A stretch of DNA of 41,687 nt from an uncultured Verrucomicrobiae bacterium (GCA_937957985.1 CALGOH010000144.1:1-41687); one strand, 5' to 3'; counted from the first letter of the stretch, positions 24,294 to 32,928 are shown. Notes: a model not told the origin generated them from the sequence alone. Program-made: numbers and translations.

Positions 24294-26702
24294 ATGATCT
24301 CCCCGGAAACCTATGAAGGCCTCGGCACCTTCTACCTCGGCCGCGAATACGATGCGCAAACCGGCAAGCCCGACGGCGCGACGCTGCTTTACGATTCGAA
24401 GGACCTCGTCACCCACGGAGTGGTCCTCGGGATGACCGGCTCGGGCAAGACGGGCCTGTGCATGGCCCTGCTCGAGGAGGCCGCGATGGACCACGTCCCG
24501 GCGATCGTCATCGATCCCAAGGGCGACATCGCCAACCTGATGCTGACCTTCCCCGACCTGGCACCCTCCGACTTCCGCCCGTGGATCAACGAGGACGACG
24601 CGGCGAAGAAGGGCGTCACGCCCGACGCCTACGCCGAAAAGACCGCCTCGATGTGGAAGAACGGGCTCGCGGACTGGGGACAATCGCCCGAACGGATCGC
24701 GACGCTGCGCGAGCGGGTCGATGTCAACATCTTCACCCCCGGCTCGAATGCAGGCATCCCGGTTTCCATCCTCTCGTCGCTCGAGGCGCCGCCCTTCGAG
24801 GTCATCGACGACGGCGAGCTGCTCGGTGAGCGGGTCGAGTCGACCGTCTCCTCGCTGCTGTCGCTGGTCGGGGTCGATGCCGACCCGATCCAGTCGCCCG
24901 AGGCGATCCTGCTGGCGAACGTCTTCGCCCACGAGTGGCGGGCCGGGCGCGACCTGTCGCTGGAAAGCCTGATCCGCCACGTCCAGCAGCCGCCCTTCGA
25001 CAAGGTCGGCGTCATTGATGTCGATTCGTTCCTGTCGGCCAGGGACCGCCAGGCGCTCGCGCTGCGCTTCAACAACCTGCTCGCCTCGCCCGGCTTCTCG
25101 ACATGGATCGAGGGCCCGCCGCTCGACATCGCGAAGATGCTCCACGCACCCGACGGCAAGCCGCGGGTTTCGATCTTCTCGATCGCCCACCTTTCGGACA
25201 GCGAGCGGATGTTCTTCGTCAGCCTGCTGCTCAACCAGTTGCTCGGCTGGATGCGCGCGCAGAATGGCACCACCTCGCTGCGGGCGCTGCTCTACATGGA
25301 CGAGATCTACGGCTACCTGCCGCCGACGGCGAACCCGCCGAGCAAGAAGCCGATGATGACGATGCTCAAGCAGGCGCGCGCCTTCGGGCTCGGCTGCCTG
25401 TTCGCGACGCAGAACCCGGTCGATCTCGACTACAAGGCGTTGTCGAACATCGGCTCGTGGTTCCTCGGCCGACTGCAGACCGAGCGCGACAAGTTGCGCG
25501 TGCTCGACGGCCTCGAGGGTGCCGCCGCGTCGCAGGACGCGGGCTTTGATCGTGCCGCGATGGAGAAGCTCCTGTCCGGCCTCGGCGCCCGCGTCTTCCT
25601 GCTCAACAACGTCCACGAGGACAAGCCCGTGCTGTTCCACGTGCGCTGGGTGATGAGTTATCTCGCGGGGCCGCTGACCCGGACGTCGATCAAGAAGCTC
25701 ATGGATCCGAAGCGCGGGGCCTTCGGGGAAAGTACGGCTCAGACCGTAGAAACGCCGCCCGCCAATCCGATGGCGATGCCTTCATCTCCGCCCAAAGCGA
25801 AGGGCGAACGCCCTGTCGTCGGCCCCGGGGTCGTCGAGCGGTTCGTCCCGGTGGCCGGAGCGGGGGAGGACGCGACGTACCGGCCCCACCTGCTGCGGGC
25901 GGGAACGGTGCGCTTCGAGTTGAAGAAGGCGGACGTCGAGGGCTCGCGGAAGGTCGCGAAGGTGAACCCGATGACCGCTGACGGCATCGACTGGGAGGCC
26001 GAGGTCGAGGTGAAGACCGATGGCCTGGCGGACAGGCCGGCGGCGGGCGCGGGCTTTGCCGAGCTCCCCGGCTTCGCGATGAACGCCGACAACTACAAGC
26101 AGGTGGAGAAGGACTTCTCCGACTGGCTCTACCACAACGAGAGGGCCGAGATCTTCGAATGTCCGGCACTCGACGCCTTCGGCCATCTCGGTGAATCCGA
26201 GACGGACTTCCGCGCCCGGCTCGCCCATGCCGCCCGCGAGGCGCGCGACGAGGCGGTCGAGAAACTGCGCGACAAGGTCGAGTCGAAGCTCAAGACACTG
26301 GAGGACCGCAGGGAGTCCGCCGAGCGGACGATGGAACGCGAAAAGGCGCAGGCCGACGCCGCCAAGGTCGATGCCGGCATGAGCGTGCTCGGCAGCATTC
26401 TCGGCGGCATCCTCGGGGGCCGCCGCCGCAGCGCGACGACGGCGGTAAGCCGCTCGTCGCGGGCCTTCCAGCAGCACCGGGACGTCGCCGCCGCCCGCAA
26501 GAAGGTCGAGGGGGTGGAGCAGGACATTCTCGATCTGAAGGAGGAACTCGAGGCCGACATCGCGGCGCTCTCCGAGCAGTTCGACCCGCAGGCGCTCGCG
26601 CTCGAGACCGAAACGCTCAAGCCGACGCGCACCAACGTCGAGATTGACGAGATCGCCCTGCTGTGGCTGCCCTACGATGCCCAGGGTGGCAGGGCGTGGT
26701 GA
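24294..26702 (+). CDS. HerA/FtsK-like ATPase
   Basis: This encodes 802 residues from the ATG at 24294 (MISPETYEGLGTFYLGREYD). Walker A GMTGSGKT is at 46-53, Walker B is LLYMDEIYGYLP near 335, and a later FATQNPVDLDYKALSN and GRLQTERDK fit the RecA-like fold of the HerA/DUF87 group. After the ATPase core comes a proline-rich linker, a second globular region, and a C-terminal coiled coil (about 640-770) holding the glycine segment GSILGGILGGRRR. The family includes DNA pumps and standalone ATPases whose roles are mostly unknown. No nuclease, NurA or conjugation gene is adjacent. Convergent with a sulfatase gene. Confidence 0.85.
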   Translation: MISPETYEGLGTFYLGREYDAQTGKPDGATLLYDSKDLVTHGVVLGMTGSGKTGLCMALLEEAAMDHVPAIVIDPKGDIANLMLTFPDLAPSDFRPWINEDDAAKKGVTPDAYAEKTASMWKNGLADWGQSPERIATLRERVDVNIFTPGSNAGIPVSILSSLEAPPFEVIDDGELLGERVESTVSSLLSLVGVDADPIQSPEAILLANVFAHEWRAGRDLSLESLIRHVQQPPFDKVGVIDVDSFLSARDRQALALRFNNLLASPGFSTWIEGPPLDIAKMLHAPDGKPRVSIFSIAHLSDSERMFFVSLLLNQLLGWMRAQNGTTSLRALLYMDEIYGYLPPTANPPSKKPMMTMLKQARAFGLGCLFATQNPVDLDYKALSNIGSWFLGRLQTERDKLRVLDGLEGAAASQDAGFDRAAMEKLLSGLGARVFLLNNVHEDKPVLFHVRWVMSYLAGPLTRTSIKKLMDPKRGAFGESTAQTVETPPANPMAMPSSPPKAKGERPVVGPGVVERFVPVAGAGEDATYRPHLLRAGTVRFELKKADVEGSRKVAKVNPMTADGIDWEAEVEVKTDGLADRPAAGAGFAELPGFAMNADNYKQVEKDFSDWLYHNERAEIFECPALDAFGHLGESETDFRARLAHAAREARDEAVEKLRDKVESKLKTLEDRRESAERTMEREKAQADAAKVDAGMSVLGSILGGILGGRRRSATTAVSRSSRAFQQHRDVAAARKKVEGVEQDILDLKEELEADIAALSEQFDPQALALETETLKPTRTNVEIDEIALLWLPYDAQGGRAW

Positions 26703-26708
26703 GGGCCA

Positions 26709-26856
26709 CCTGCCAGTGGCACGACCGTCCCGGTCATGAACGCATGGGCGCGAATTGGCTGAATGCGGATTTTGCGGCATCGCTTGTCGGAGAAAGAGAT
26801 CTGCGAGGGACGAGGCGCCGGTTTTTCATGACCGGGACGGTCATGCCACTGGCAGG
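26709..26856. repeat. 148-bp element with 32-base inverted arms
   Basis: The gap between two convergent stop codons is almost wholly one element. Arms at 26709-26740 and 26825-26856 (both reading CCTGCCAGTGGC from the outside) are inverted copies with one mismatch. Each arm carries a hairpin GACCGtcccGGTC. The 84 bases between are not palindromic. The right arm ends exactly at the sulfatase stop, where the minus strand reads GTAGCCTGCCAGTGG. It may act as a two-way terminator. Confidence 0.75.
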
Positions 26857-28185
26857 CTACCCGCCCGCCACCTTCGTGCCGACCTCTTTGGCCATGGCGT
26901 CCATGCGGGTGCGGAGTTCGGCGATCTTTTCCGGCATCGACTCCGCTCGGTTCACGCGTTCGTAGGGGTCGGTGACCATGTCGAAAAGTTCCGGCCTGCC
27001 GGTCGTGGTGCGCAGCTTCCAGCGGCCGACCCGCACCGCCTCCAGTCCACTACGGAAGTAGTAGTAATCCTCGCGTGGCGAGGTTTCCGACTTTCCCGTC
27101 AGGAAGCCGGTGAGGTCATGGCCGTCGATGACGTGCTCCGGCGGCGTGGCGCCACCCGCCGCGATGAAGGTCCGGTAGATGTCCGGCATGCCCACCAACT
27201 CACCCGAAACCTGTCCTGGGTTGATCTTACCGGGCCAGCGCAGGATCGCCGGCACTCTCGGGCCGCCCTCGTAGGTCTGGCCCTTCGAACCGCGGAGCGG
27301 CCCCGTCGATCCGGCGTGCCAGAGTTCGTTGCCGGCCTGCCGCATGCGGGGTGGCATCTCGACCCACGGCCCGTTGTCCGAGGCGAAGAAGACGAGGGTG
27401 TTGTCGGCCACGCCCTTCTTTTCGAGGGCCGAGAGCACTTCGCCGACCGACCAGTCGATCTCCTCGATCACGTCGCCGTAGAGTCCGGCCCTGGATTTGC
27501 CCCGGCGGGTGTCGGAGACGTGGAGCGGCAGGTGGGGCATGGCGTAGGCGAGGTAGAGGAAGAAGGGCGGATCGGCCTGCTCGATCAGTTTCTCCGCCTC
27601 CTCGGTGTAGCGGGTGGTCAGCGTGTCCTGGTCGAAGGGGTGCTCGACCATCTCGTCGCCGCGGTAGAGCCCGAGCGGCTCGTCGGTCCGGACCCAGGGC
27701 TTGATGTAGTCGTTGGAGTAGGGGAGGCCGAACCAGGTGTCGAAGCCCTGGTGGGTCGGCAGGAACTTCTTCTGCTTGTACCCGAGGTGCCACTTGCCGA
27801 TCATGTGCGTTGCGTAGCCGGCCTCCTTGAGCGCCTCGGGCAGCGTCCTCTCCGAGTCCGGCAGGCCGCCCTTGCCGTCGGAGCCGGTGCCGCCGTTGAA
27901 CTTCACCCGCGGCATGTAGCGTCCGGTGATGAGCTGGGTGCGTGACGGCACGCACCAGCAACCGGTGAGGAAGGAGGTGAGCCGCATGCCCTCGCCCGCA
28001 AGCCGGTCGATGTGCGGCGTGCGGATGAGCGGGTGCCCGTAGCTGGACGGATCGCCGTAGCCCATGTCGTCGGCGAAGAGGATGACGAGATTCGGGCGCT
28101 CGTCGGCGGCGCGGGAAAAGGCGGGGAGGATTGCCTGACAGAGAAGCAACGCGAGGACGGTTCGAAGGCCGGACATGGGTGCCAT
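26857..28185 (-). CDS. Secreted Cys-type sulfatase (arylsulfatase A-like)
   Basis: This encodes 442 residues from the ATG at 28185; ATGs at 28218 and 28176 are also in frame. A signal peptide (MSGLRTVLALLLCQAILPAFSRA) leads to PNLVILFADDMGYGD with metal-binding aspartates (39-40). The C-x-P-x-R motif is CVPSR at 78-82, the formylglycine site, and the second signature GKWHLGY follows. The GHPLIRTPHIDRLAGEG pattern is that of S1 arylsulfatases. It probably strips sulfate from a glycan outside the cytoplasm. A second sulfatase lies about 12 kb away; no SusCD-like genes are nearby. Confidence 0.93.
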   Translation of the reverse strand: MAPMSGLRTVLALLLCQAILPAFSRAADERPNLVILFADDMGYGDPSSYGHPLIRTPHIDRLAGEGMRLTSFLTGCWCVPSRTQLITGRYMPRVKFNGGTGSDGKGGLPDSERTLPEALKEAGYATHMIGKWHLGYKQKKFLPTHQGFDTWFGLPYSNDYIKPWVRTDEPLGLYRGDEMVEHPFDQDTLTTRYTEEAEKLIEQADPPFFLYLAYAMPHLPLHVSDTRRGKSRAGLYGDVIEEIDWSVGEVLSALEKKGVADNTLVFFASDNGPWVEMPPRMRQAGNELWHAGSTGPLRGSKGQTYEGGPRVPAILRWPGKINPGQVSGELVGMPDIYRTFIAAGGATPPEHVIDGHDLTGFLTGKSETSPREDYYYFRSGLEAVRVGRWKLRTTTGRPELFDMVTDPYERVNRAESMPEKIAELRTRMDAMAKEVGTKVAGG

Positions 28186-28394
28186 TGAAACGAACGCCCG
28201 AGGCGGGGAAAGCCTCAAGTTTTTGACACCTCAGCGGGATTTCAACGATTGGCAGTCATGGACCTACGCGATTACGTTACAGTTTGGAGCTTCCGATAGT
28301 CCGCATCTGTGGCATGATGCTCGGCGTCTGGCTCCCACCAGGCCACCGCATCGTCCCCCAGGATGCGGATCCCCCAACCCCCACCCCCCACACC

Positions 28395-29123
28395 ATGAAA
28401 ACTGGCTCCCCCCTGCCGGTTCGCGCATTCTCGGCGCTTGCTTCCGGCCTTCTTGTCGTCGCTTCGGCGCATGGCAGCAACACAGGCATGCCCACGGGCT
28501 GGATCACCTGCACGCCCGGCGCGGTCAAACTCGGAACGTTTCCCACGATGAAGTGGGATATCGACTATCCGAACAACATCGACAACTACGTCATCATCGA
28601 TCCTCCCGGTGAGATCGAAACCAAGGAACGCCTCCGCATGGAGATCCGCGTTCTCGGTGCCGGCGTCACCGTAAGCAACCGCTCGAGCATCCAGTTCGTG
28701 CATACCGAGGCCTGGTTCAGCCTGAACCGCGGAAGTTGGAGTCGCCTTTTCTCGGGCGACAACTGGGACGTCCGCCAGGACCGCGTGGTGTATTCGGCCA
28801 CGGTCAACGCGGGTTCCTCCCTGCGCTTCGGCGGCCGCTACTGGTGGAACAACCGCTGGAGCGACTTCTACTCATCCAACGACGGCACGCCCAACGTGGT
28901 CGTGCTGAAGAACGGCGACGAGGTCCCGACCACCTATCCCATCGCCGAGGCACCGACGGTCGAGGAATTCATCAAGCCGTATCTCGATGCCGGCAGCAAG
29001 GTCCGCATCGGCCCGATGGACTGCATCATCATGATGGAGCTCACCCACACGGAGAACCAGCGCAACAATCTCGGTTACGACCTGCAGGACATGGTCCTGT
29101 TGGTGACCTTCGAGAGCATCTGA
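28395..29123 (+). CDS. Secreted protein of unknown function, first of three
   Basis: This encodes 242 residues from the ATG at 28395. A signal peptide (MKTGSPLPVRAFSALASGLLVVASAHG) is followed by a beta-rich, aromatic mature part: TGWITCTPGAVKLGTFPTMKWDI, WFSLNRGSWSRLFSGDNWD, FGGRYWWNNRWSDFY, and a C-terminal IMMELTHTENQ...DMVLLVTFESI. I recognise no family. The ATG follows a C-rich stretch without a Shine-Dalgarno site. TTGACA at 28223-28228 is a perfect -35 match but has no good -10 behind it. The next two genes, also secreted and of similar style, follow at short distances. Confidence 0.8.
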   Translation: MKTGSPLPVRAFSALASGLLVVASAHGSNTGMPTGWITCTPGAVKLGTFPTMKWDIDYPNNIDNYVIIDPPGEIETKERLRMEIRVLGAGVTVSNRSSIQFVHTEAWFSLNRGSWSRLFSGDNWDVRQDRVVYSATVNAGSSLRFGGRYWWNNRWSDFYSSNDGTPNVVVLKNGDEVPTTYPIAEAPTVEEFIKPYLDAGSKVRIGPMDCIIMMELTHTENQRNNLGYDLQDMVLLVTFESI

Positions 29124-29157
29124 GCCCGCCAGGAAACCGCTCCCCGACCCGACTGCC

Positions 29158-30195
29158 ATGAAAACGATCGCACGAATCACGCTCGTCGCCGTGTTGGCCG
29201 CGCCACTGGCCTCCGGTCAGAACCCCGCCTACACGAACTTCATCCGGCAGACGGTTCTCGACACCTCGCCGCCCCTCTACTGGGACGTGAGCGTGCCCGA
29301 GAACGGGGAGCGGTTGTCCCCGATGGCGATCAATCTCGCCGGATCCCGCTACGAACTGTGGACCGTGAAGAGCGGATCGGCACCCCAGAGCTACCTGCTC
29401 GATGTCGCCTACGTGAGCGCCTACTCGCCGCAGGCCGAGATTGCGATCCTCACCGAGGACACCGAACACACCGGCCCGATCCCGCGGACCCGTGCGGACC
29501 GTCCGTTTCAGGTCGAGGTCACGGTCAGTGGCCTGCTCAACGGCGTGCTCGACCCCGCCGCATCGAAGTCGGTGCGGCTGCTGCGCCATGTGCAGTCGTA
29601 TGGGAATACCGATGGATCCGACATCGATCGCACCCAGGCGTCGCTGCACTCACAGGCGGTCATCGACAAGAACGGCGTCACGACGCTCTCCTATCCGCTG
29701 ACCGGCATCCCCGGCGCCAATCGCACCCAGGTCCGTGGCGAGGAGCGGTTCTCGGTCTTCACCCGCAACAACGATGGGACCAACGACCAGCAGATCGTGT
29801 CCCGCTACGTGCAGGTCTGGCCCCTGGCGGACGCCTCGATCTCGGGCATTACCGATGGCCAGCGGGTGGGCTTCAAGGCACCGACGCTGACGGTTTCCGT
29901 CAACAACCTCTATCCTTCCTCCTACACCTATACCCAGCTCTACAAGGGCGCGCCCGCGCTCGGCACCGAGGGTGTCGTGATCCCCTCCGCCCAGCTCCAG
30001 ATCGATCAGGCGACTCCCGAGGACCGGGTGTGGACCTCCCAGAACTACAGCAGCCTTTTCACCGAGGACGGCCAGTGGACCATCGAGGTCATCACCAACA
30101 CCGTCTTCGGCAGCGAGCGGCTGGCCTACGTGACCTTTGATATCGATCGCACGCTCGAGGTCAACGGCATGGTCACGACCTCCGAAGATTCCTGA
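29158..30195 (+). CDS. Secreted protein of unknown function, second of three
   Basis: This encodes 345 residues with a signal peptide (MKTIARITLVAVLAAPLASG). The mature part is beta-rich with repeated short strands, LLDVAYVSAYSPQAEIAILTED, RPFQVEVTVSGLLNGVLDP, TVSVNNLYPSSYTYTQLYKG and WTIEVITNTVFGSERLAYVTFDI; it might contain two or three immunoglobulin-like sandwiches, which is an inference from pattern. Near position 160 is a HVQSYGNTDGSDID segment. It lies 34 bases after the first gene of the set and 27 bases before the third, in the same orientation, so one transcript is likely. No catalytic motif is seen. Confidence 0.8.
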   Translation: MKTIARITLVAVLAAPLASGQNPAYTNFIRQTVLDTSPPLYWDVSVPENGERLSPMAINLAGSRYELWTVKSGSAPQSYLLDVAYVSAYSPQAEIAILTEDTEHTGPIPRTRADRPFQVEVTVSGLLNGVLDPAASKSVRLLRHVQSYGNTDGSDIDRTQASLHSQAVIDKNGVTTLSYPLTGIPGANRTQVRGEERFSVFTRNNDGTNDQQIVSRYVQVWPLADASISGITDGQRVGFKAPTLTVSVNNLYPSSYTYTQLYKGAPALGTEGVVIPSAQLQIDQATPEDRVWTSQNYSSLFTEDGQWTIEVITNTVFGSERLAYVTFDIDRTLEVNGMVTTSEDS

Positions 30196-30222
30196 TCTCC
30201 CATCGACACCATCTCCCCCGCC

Positions 30223-30741
30223 ATGAAAACCATCTGTCTGCTTCCGCTTCTCGCCCTTCCGCTCCACGGCGGAGAGATGCGCGACACCGTCACCCACGAA
30301 CAATTGAGCCAGCGGCTTCGCATGAGCGAACAGTCCGACCCGATGAAGGAACTGCAGGTCATCGAGGAGGAGGACCCGGCGAAGGCGGCGCAGCCCGAGG
30401 ATCTGATGGCCACCTCCGAGGTTCTGAGCTTCAACGGCATCGCCACGCTCGTTCCGAAGGGTTCCGTGCTGAAGATGCCCGCGAACCTGAAGAACCGGAC
30501 GAACTATCAGGCCGGTGCGCGGCTGGTGCCGTGGAACGAATTTTTCGCGCTCAATCGCGGCTGGATCACGACCACGGAGGTGACCTTCGAGCAGGCCGCC
30601 GGCCGGGAGGCCCTGTCCGACGCCCTGCGCAAGCAGATCGACGAGGGCTTCCAGGTCATCGTCGCCACCCTGCGGCAGGGGCCGATCTCGGTGAATCCGT
30701 ACACGCCTCCGGAGGAGGGCGGGACAACCGCTTCGCGCTGA
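30223..30741 (+). CDS. Secreted protein of unknown function, third of three
   Basis: This encodes 172 residues with a signal peptide (MKTICLLPLLALPLHGG). The early mature region is acidic and helical (LQVIEEEDPAKAAQPEDL). It is followed by the distinctive FNGIATLVPKGSVLKMPANLKNR and VPWNEFFALNRGWITTTEVTFEQAAG, then a helical stretch and a proline-rich tail. From memory this LVPKGSVL pattern recurs in secreted hypotheticals of Verrucomicrobiota; I know no function. It closes the three-gene set and is followed by an 80-base gap before the next gene. Confidence 0.8.
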   Translation: MKTICLLPLLALPLHGGEMRDTVTHEQLSQRLRMSEQSDPMKELQVIEEEDPAKAAQPEDLMATSEVLSFNGIATLVPKGSVLKMPANLKNRTNYQAGARLVPWNEFFALNRGWITTTEVTFEQAAGREALSDALRKQIDEGFQVIVATLRQGPISVNPYTPPEEGGTTASR

Positions 30742-30821
30742 ATGGACCCGGACCGCGAGCCTGTTGAATCGCTTTTCACTTCGGATCTTGTCGCCGCTGG
30801 GTTGTCGACTAGTTTACCAAG

Positions 30822-31175
30822 GTGATTGTCCGCCTTTTCGTCCTGTTGCTCCTGGCAGCCGCTCCGCTTTTCGCCCGCGATGCCGCCGAGAACGCGCGGA
30901 TCGAGGCGCTGATCGGGAAGATCGAGGCCCTCGAAGGCGCGAAGTTCGTCCGCAACGGCAAGGCCCATGACGCGGCGGAGGCGGCCGATCACCTGCGGAT
31001 GAAGTTGAAGCGGGCGGGTGACCGCGTGAAGACGGCCGAGGATTTCATCGACGGGATCGCGACCAAGTCGTCGGTGACGGGGCGGCCGTACCGGATCCGC
31101 TTCAAGGATGGCTCGGAAACCGAGACGGGTCCGTGGCTTCATGATCGCTTGAACGAGATCGACGAAGAATCGTGA
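30822..31175 (+). CDS. DUF5329-family periplasmic protein
   Basis: This encodes 117 residues from a GTG at 30822. A signal peptide (MIVRLFVLLLLAAAPLFA) precedes IEALIGKIEALEGAKFVRNGKAHDAAEAADHLRMKLKRAGDRVKTAEDFIDGIATKSSVTGRPYRI, which matches the DUF5329 family pattern (FIRNG, AAEHLR, KSS.SG.PY). The family has no known function. The stop TGA overlaps the GTG of the next gene (GTGA), so the two are coupled. Confidence 0.8.
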   Translation: MIVRLFVLLLLAAAPLFARDAAENARIEALIGKIEALEGAKFVRNGKAHDAAEAADHLRMKLKRAGDRVKTAEDFIDGIATKSSVTGRPYRIRFKDGSETETGPWLHDRLNEIDEES

Positions 31176-31594
31176 GCGAGGCGGAAGAGGAAAGCGACGG
31201 GATCCTCGAGGGCGCGGACCTCTGTTTGTGCTGCCTCGAGCCGGTGCGACCCGGCGCGAGTCTCTGCAACGGGTGCGGGGCCCCGCAGGATTTCATCGCC
31301 GGGACCCTGCCGTTCCTGCAGGTCCTGGCCGAGGGTTTCGTCTACCACCGGGCGGTCCAGACACCGCGCTCGTGGTGGTCGGTGGCGGGGATCTGGGTGA
31401 TCTTCGGGCAGCTTGCGATCGGTGGCGGTGTGTTCCTGTGGTGGTGGATCCCGATGGCGCTCGAGTATCGGGATTTCGGAACGACGGTCCGGGGCGTGCC
31501 TTTCCTTGCCCACGCGGTGATCGGCGTGGTCGGCATCGTGTGCACGACCGTGAACTACGCCGTCTACCGTAGAAGCCTCCGGCCGTCGTCCTAG
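31172..31594 (+). CDS. Zinc-ribbon membrane protein of unknown function
   Basis: This encodes 140 residues from a GTG that overlaps the previous stop by 4 bases. The N-terminal part has two cysteine pairs, CLCC and CNGCG, spaced as in a small zinc ribbon (about residues 18-36). Two membrane spans follow: WWSVAGIWVIFGQLAIGGGVFLWWWI and FLAHAVIGVVGIVCTTVNYAVY. The zinc ribbon should face the cytoplasm. I know no function. The end overlaps the opposite-strand HExxH gene by 4 bases. Confidence 0.75.
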   Translation: MSEAEEESDGILEGADLCLCCLEPVRPGASLCNGCGAPQDFIAGTLPFLQVLAEGFVYHRAVQTPRSWWSVAGIWVIFGQLAIGGGVFLWWWIPMALEYRDFGTTVRGVPFLAHAVIGVVGIVCTTVNYAVYRRSLRPSS

Positions 31595-32490
31595 CGCATC
31601 GCCCGGGTGACGAGCGTCCGCACGACGTCCGCGCCCTCCCTGGCGTTGTGGATCCACTCGACGGCGAAGCCCCGGAAGCTCATCTCCGGCGAGGCGAGGC
31701 AGGTCAGCGTGACGAGGATGAGCAGGTTGGCGAGATAGATGACGACCAGCGAGAGGAAGGTGCCGTTCTCGCGGAGGTCGGGCTGGTCGCGGGGAATCAT
31801 CCACAGCGTCCATAGCAGGTGGAAGGCCCAGAAGAAGCCGAGCAGCGCGTAGAGCGACTTGAGCGCGGCGGGAGAGAGATCGACGAAGACGCCGACGCAG
31901 GCGTAGATCCCGACCGTGAGTGCCGCCCACAGCGGGACGAAGTACGGGGCGAGGGCGATCAGGATGTTCGACTTGTCGGTGGTGACGTAGCCGCCGTCGA
32001 TGCTCGCACCCCATTCGCTCACCGTGCCGCGGCAGAGGCGGATGAAGAGGATGTGGGTGAGTTCGTGGCCGAGCACGTAGAGGTAGAGGAACAGGTCCCA
32101 CAGCAGGCCGGTGGCGAACCATGCGGCCATCAGGACCGCACCCGTCGCGAAATACCAGAATGGTGCCGAGGTCCAGAACTGGTGGTCGAGCGCCGCGGTG
32201 GAGAACAGGTTGAAGAAGGTCCAGCTCGTGATCACCGCCAGCGGGGCCAGGCCGAGCCCGAGCATCCAGCGGAACATCCGCAGCAGCAGGTGCGGCGAGT
32301 CGTCGACCGGATAGGTCTCGGCGATGGCGGCATGGACCCATTTCCGTCCCCGGCGGTTGGCCGGGCGGTTGGCGCGCACCCGCGCCCGGGCCTGGGCGAG
32401 CTTCAGCGACTCGGTGAATCCCGGACGCGTGCGGCGTCGGTTGCCGCCGGTTTTCGAGCCGAGCCGGATGCTTTTCCGAGGAGGGGCCAT
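31591..32490 (-). CDS. Membrane protein with HExxH metalloprotease motif
   Basis: This encodes 299 residues. A basic N-terminal tail of about 65 residues is followed by at least five membrane segments. GHELTH (141-146) sits at the end of one span (WDLFLYLYVLGHELTHILF), giving His142, Glu143 and His146 as zinc ligands and base, as in M50-like membrane metalloproteases. No PDZ domain is present and the second motif (NPDG or LDG) is not obvious, so this is not RseP; it may belong to a separate M50-like family or be non-proteolytic. Confidence 0.72.
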   Translation of the reverse strand: MAPPRKSIRLGSKTGGNRRRTRPGFTESLKLAQARARVRANRPANRRGRKWVHAAIAETYPVDDSPHLLLRMFRWMLGLGLAPLAVITSWTFFNLFSTAALDHQFWTSAPFWYFATGAVLMAAWFATGLLWDLFLYLYVLGHELTHILFIRLCRGTVSEWGASIDGGYVTTDKSNILIALAPYFVPLWAALTVGIYACVGVFVDLSPAALKSLYALLGFFWAFHLLWTLWMIPRDQPDLRENGTFLSLVVIYLANLLILVTLTCLASPEMSFRGFAVEWIHNAREGADVVRTLVTRAMR

Positions 32491-32502
32491 GCGCGGCCCC
32501 GG

Positions 32503-32518
32503 GAATACTTCGGTATTC
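32503..32518. other. Perfect hairpin with TTCG loop
   Basis: GAATAC-TTCG-GTATTC forms a 6-base stem with a very stable tetraloop class. It lies between the rhodanese gene and the HExxH gene, 13 bases upstream of the latter's start. No clear T-run follows on the minus strand. It may be a leader structure or a weak terminator. Confidence 0.4.
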
Positions 32519-32553
32519 TTAAGCTTTCAAGATCGAAGACGGGAAAGTGGTGT

Positions 32554-32928
32554 CTATTTGACCACCTTTTGCCCGTCGGCGCTCCAGGCGAGGATGCCGC
32601 CCTTGAGGTCGTAGACGGTCTCGAAGCCCATGGCCTGGAGTTGGTCCGAGGCGCGGGCGCTGCGCCTGCCACTTCGGCAGTAGACGAGCACGGGCTCCGA
32701 TGGGTCGAAGCCGGCCTTCACCTTCGCGGCGAAGTCCTCGGTGCCGATCTCGACGCGGGTGGCCCCCTCGATCCGGCCTTCGTTCCACTCTTCCTCCGTG
32801 CGGACGTCGAGCAGTTGAACCTTCTTTTCCGAGATCAGCGGCGCGGCCTTGTCGGGTGCGAGCTTCGCGGGGGCTTCCGCGGCGAGGGTGAAGGAGGACG
32901 TGGCAAGGAGCGTGAAAAGAAAGCGCAT
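32554..32928 (-). CDS. Periplasmic rhodanese-domain protein
   Basis: This encodes 124 residues with a signal peptide (MRFLFTLLATSSFTLAA). The rhodanese domain runs from about 30 to 122: LLDVRTEEEWNEGRIEGA, the active loop VYCRSGRRS with catalytic Cys84, and GFETVYDLKGGILAW. Single-domain secreted rhodaneses can move sulfane sulfur; the substrate is unknown. The upstream 50 bases are nearly identical to those of the next gene upstream and hold a promoter-like pair placed almost at the ATG. Confidence 0.88.
   Translation of the reverse strand: MRFLFTLLATSSFTLAAEAPAKLAPDKAAPLISEKKVQLLDVRTEEEWNEGRIEGATRVEIGTEDFAAKVKAGFDPSEPVLVYCRSGRRSARASDQLQAMGFETVYDLKGGILAWSADGQKVVK

Noticed and set aside
24294..26702. 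Anti-phage HerA defence system
   Set aside because: No partner nuclease, Sir2 or DUF4297 gene is adjacent and the long C-terminal region does not match those systems as I know them.
13164..28185. A polysaccharide utilisation locus formed by the two sulfatases
   Set aside because: The genes are about 12 kb apart, on unrelated transcripts, with no glycoside hydrolase, SusCD-like or sulfatase-maturase gene nearby.
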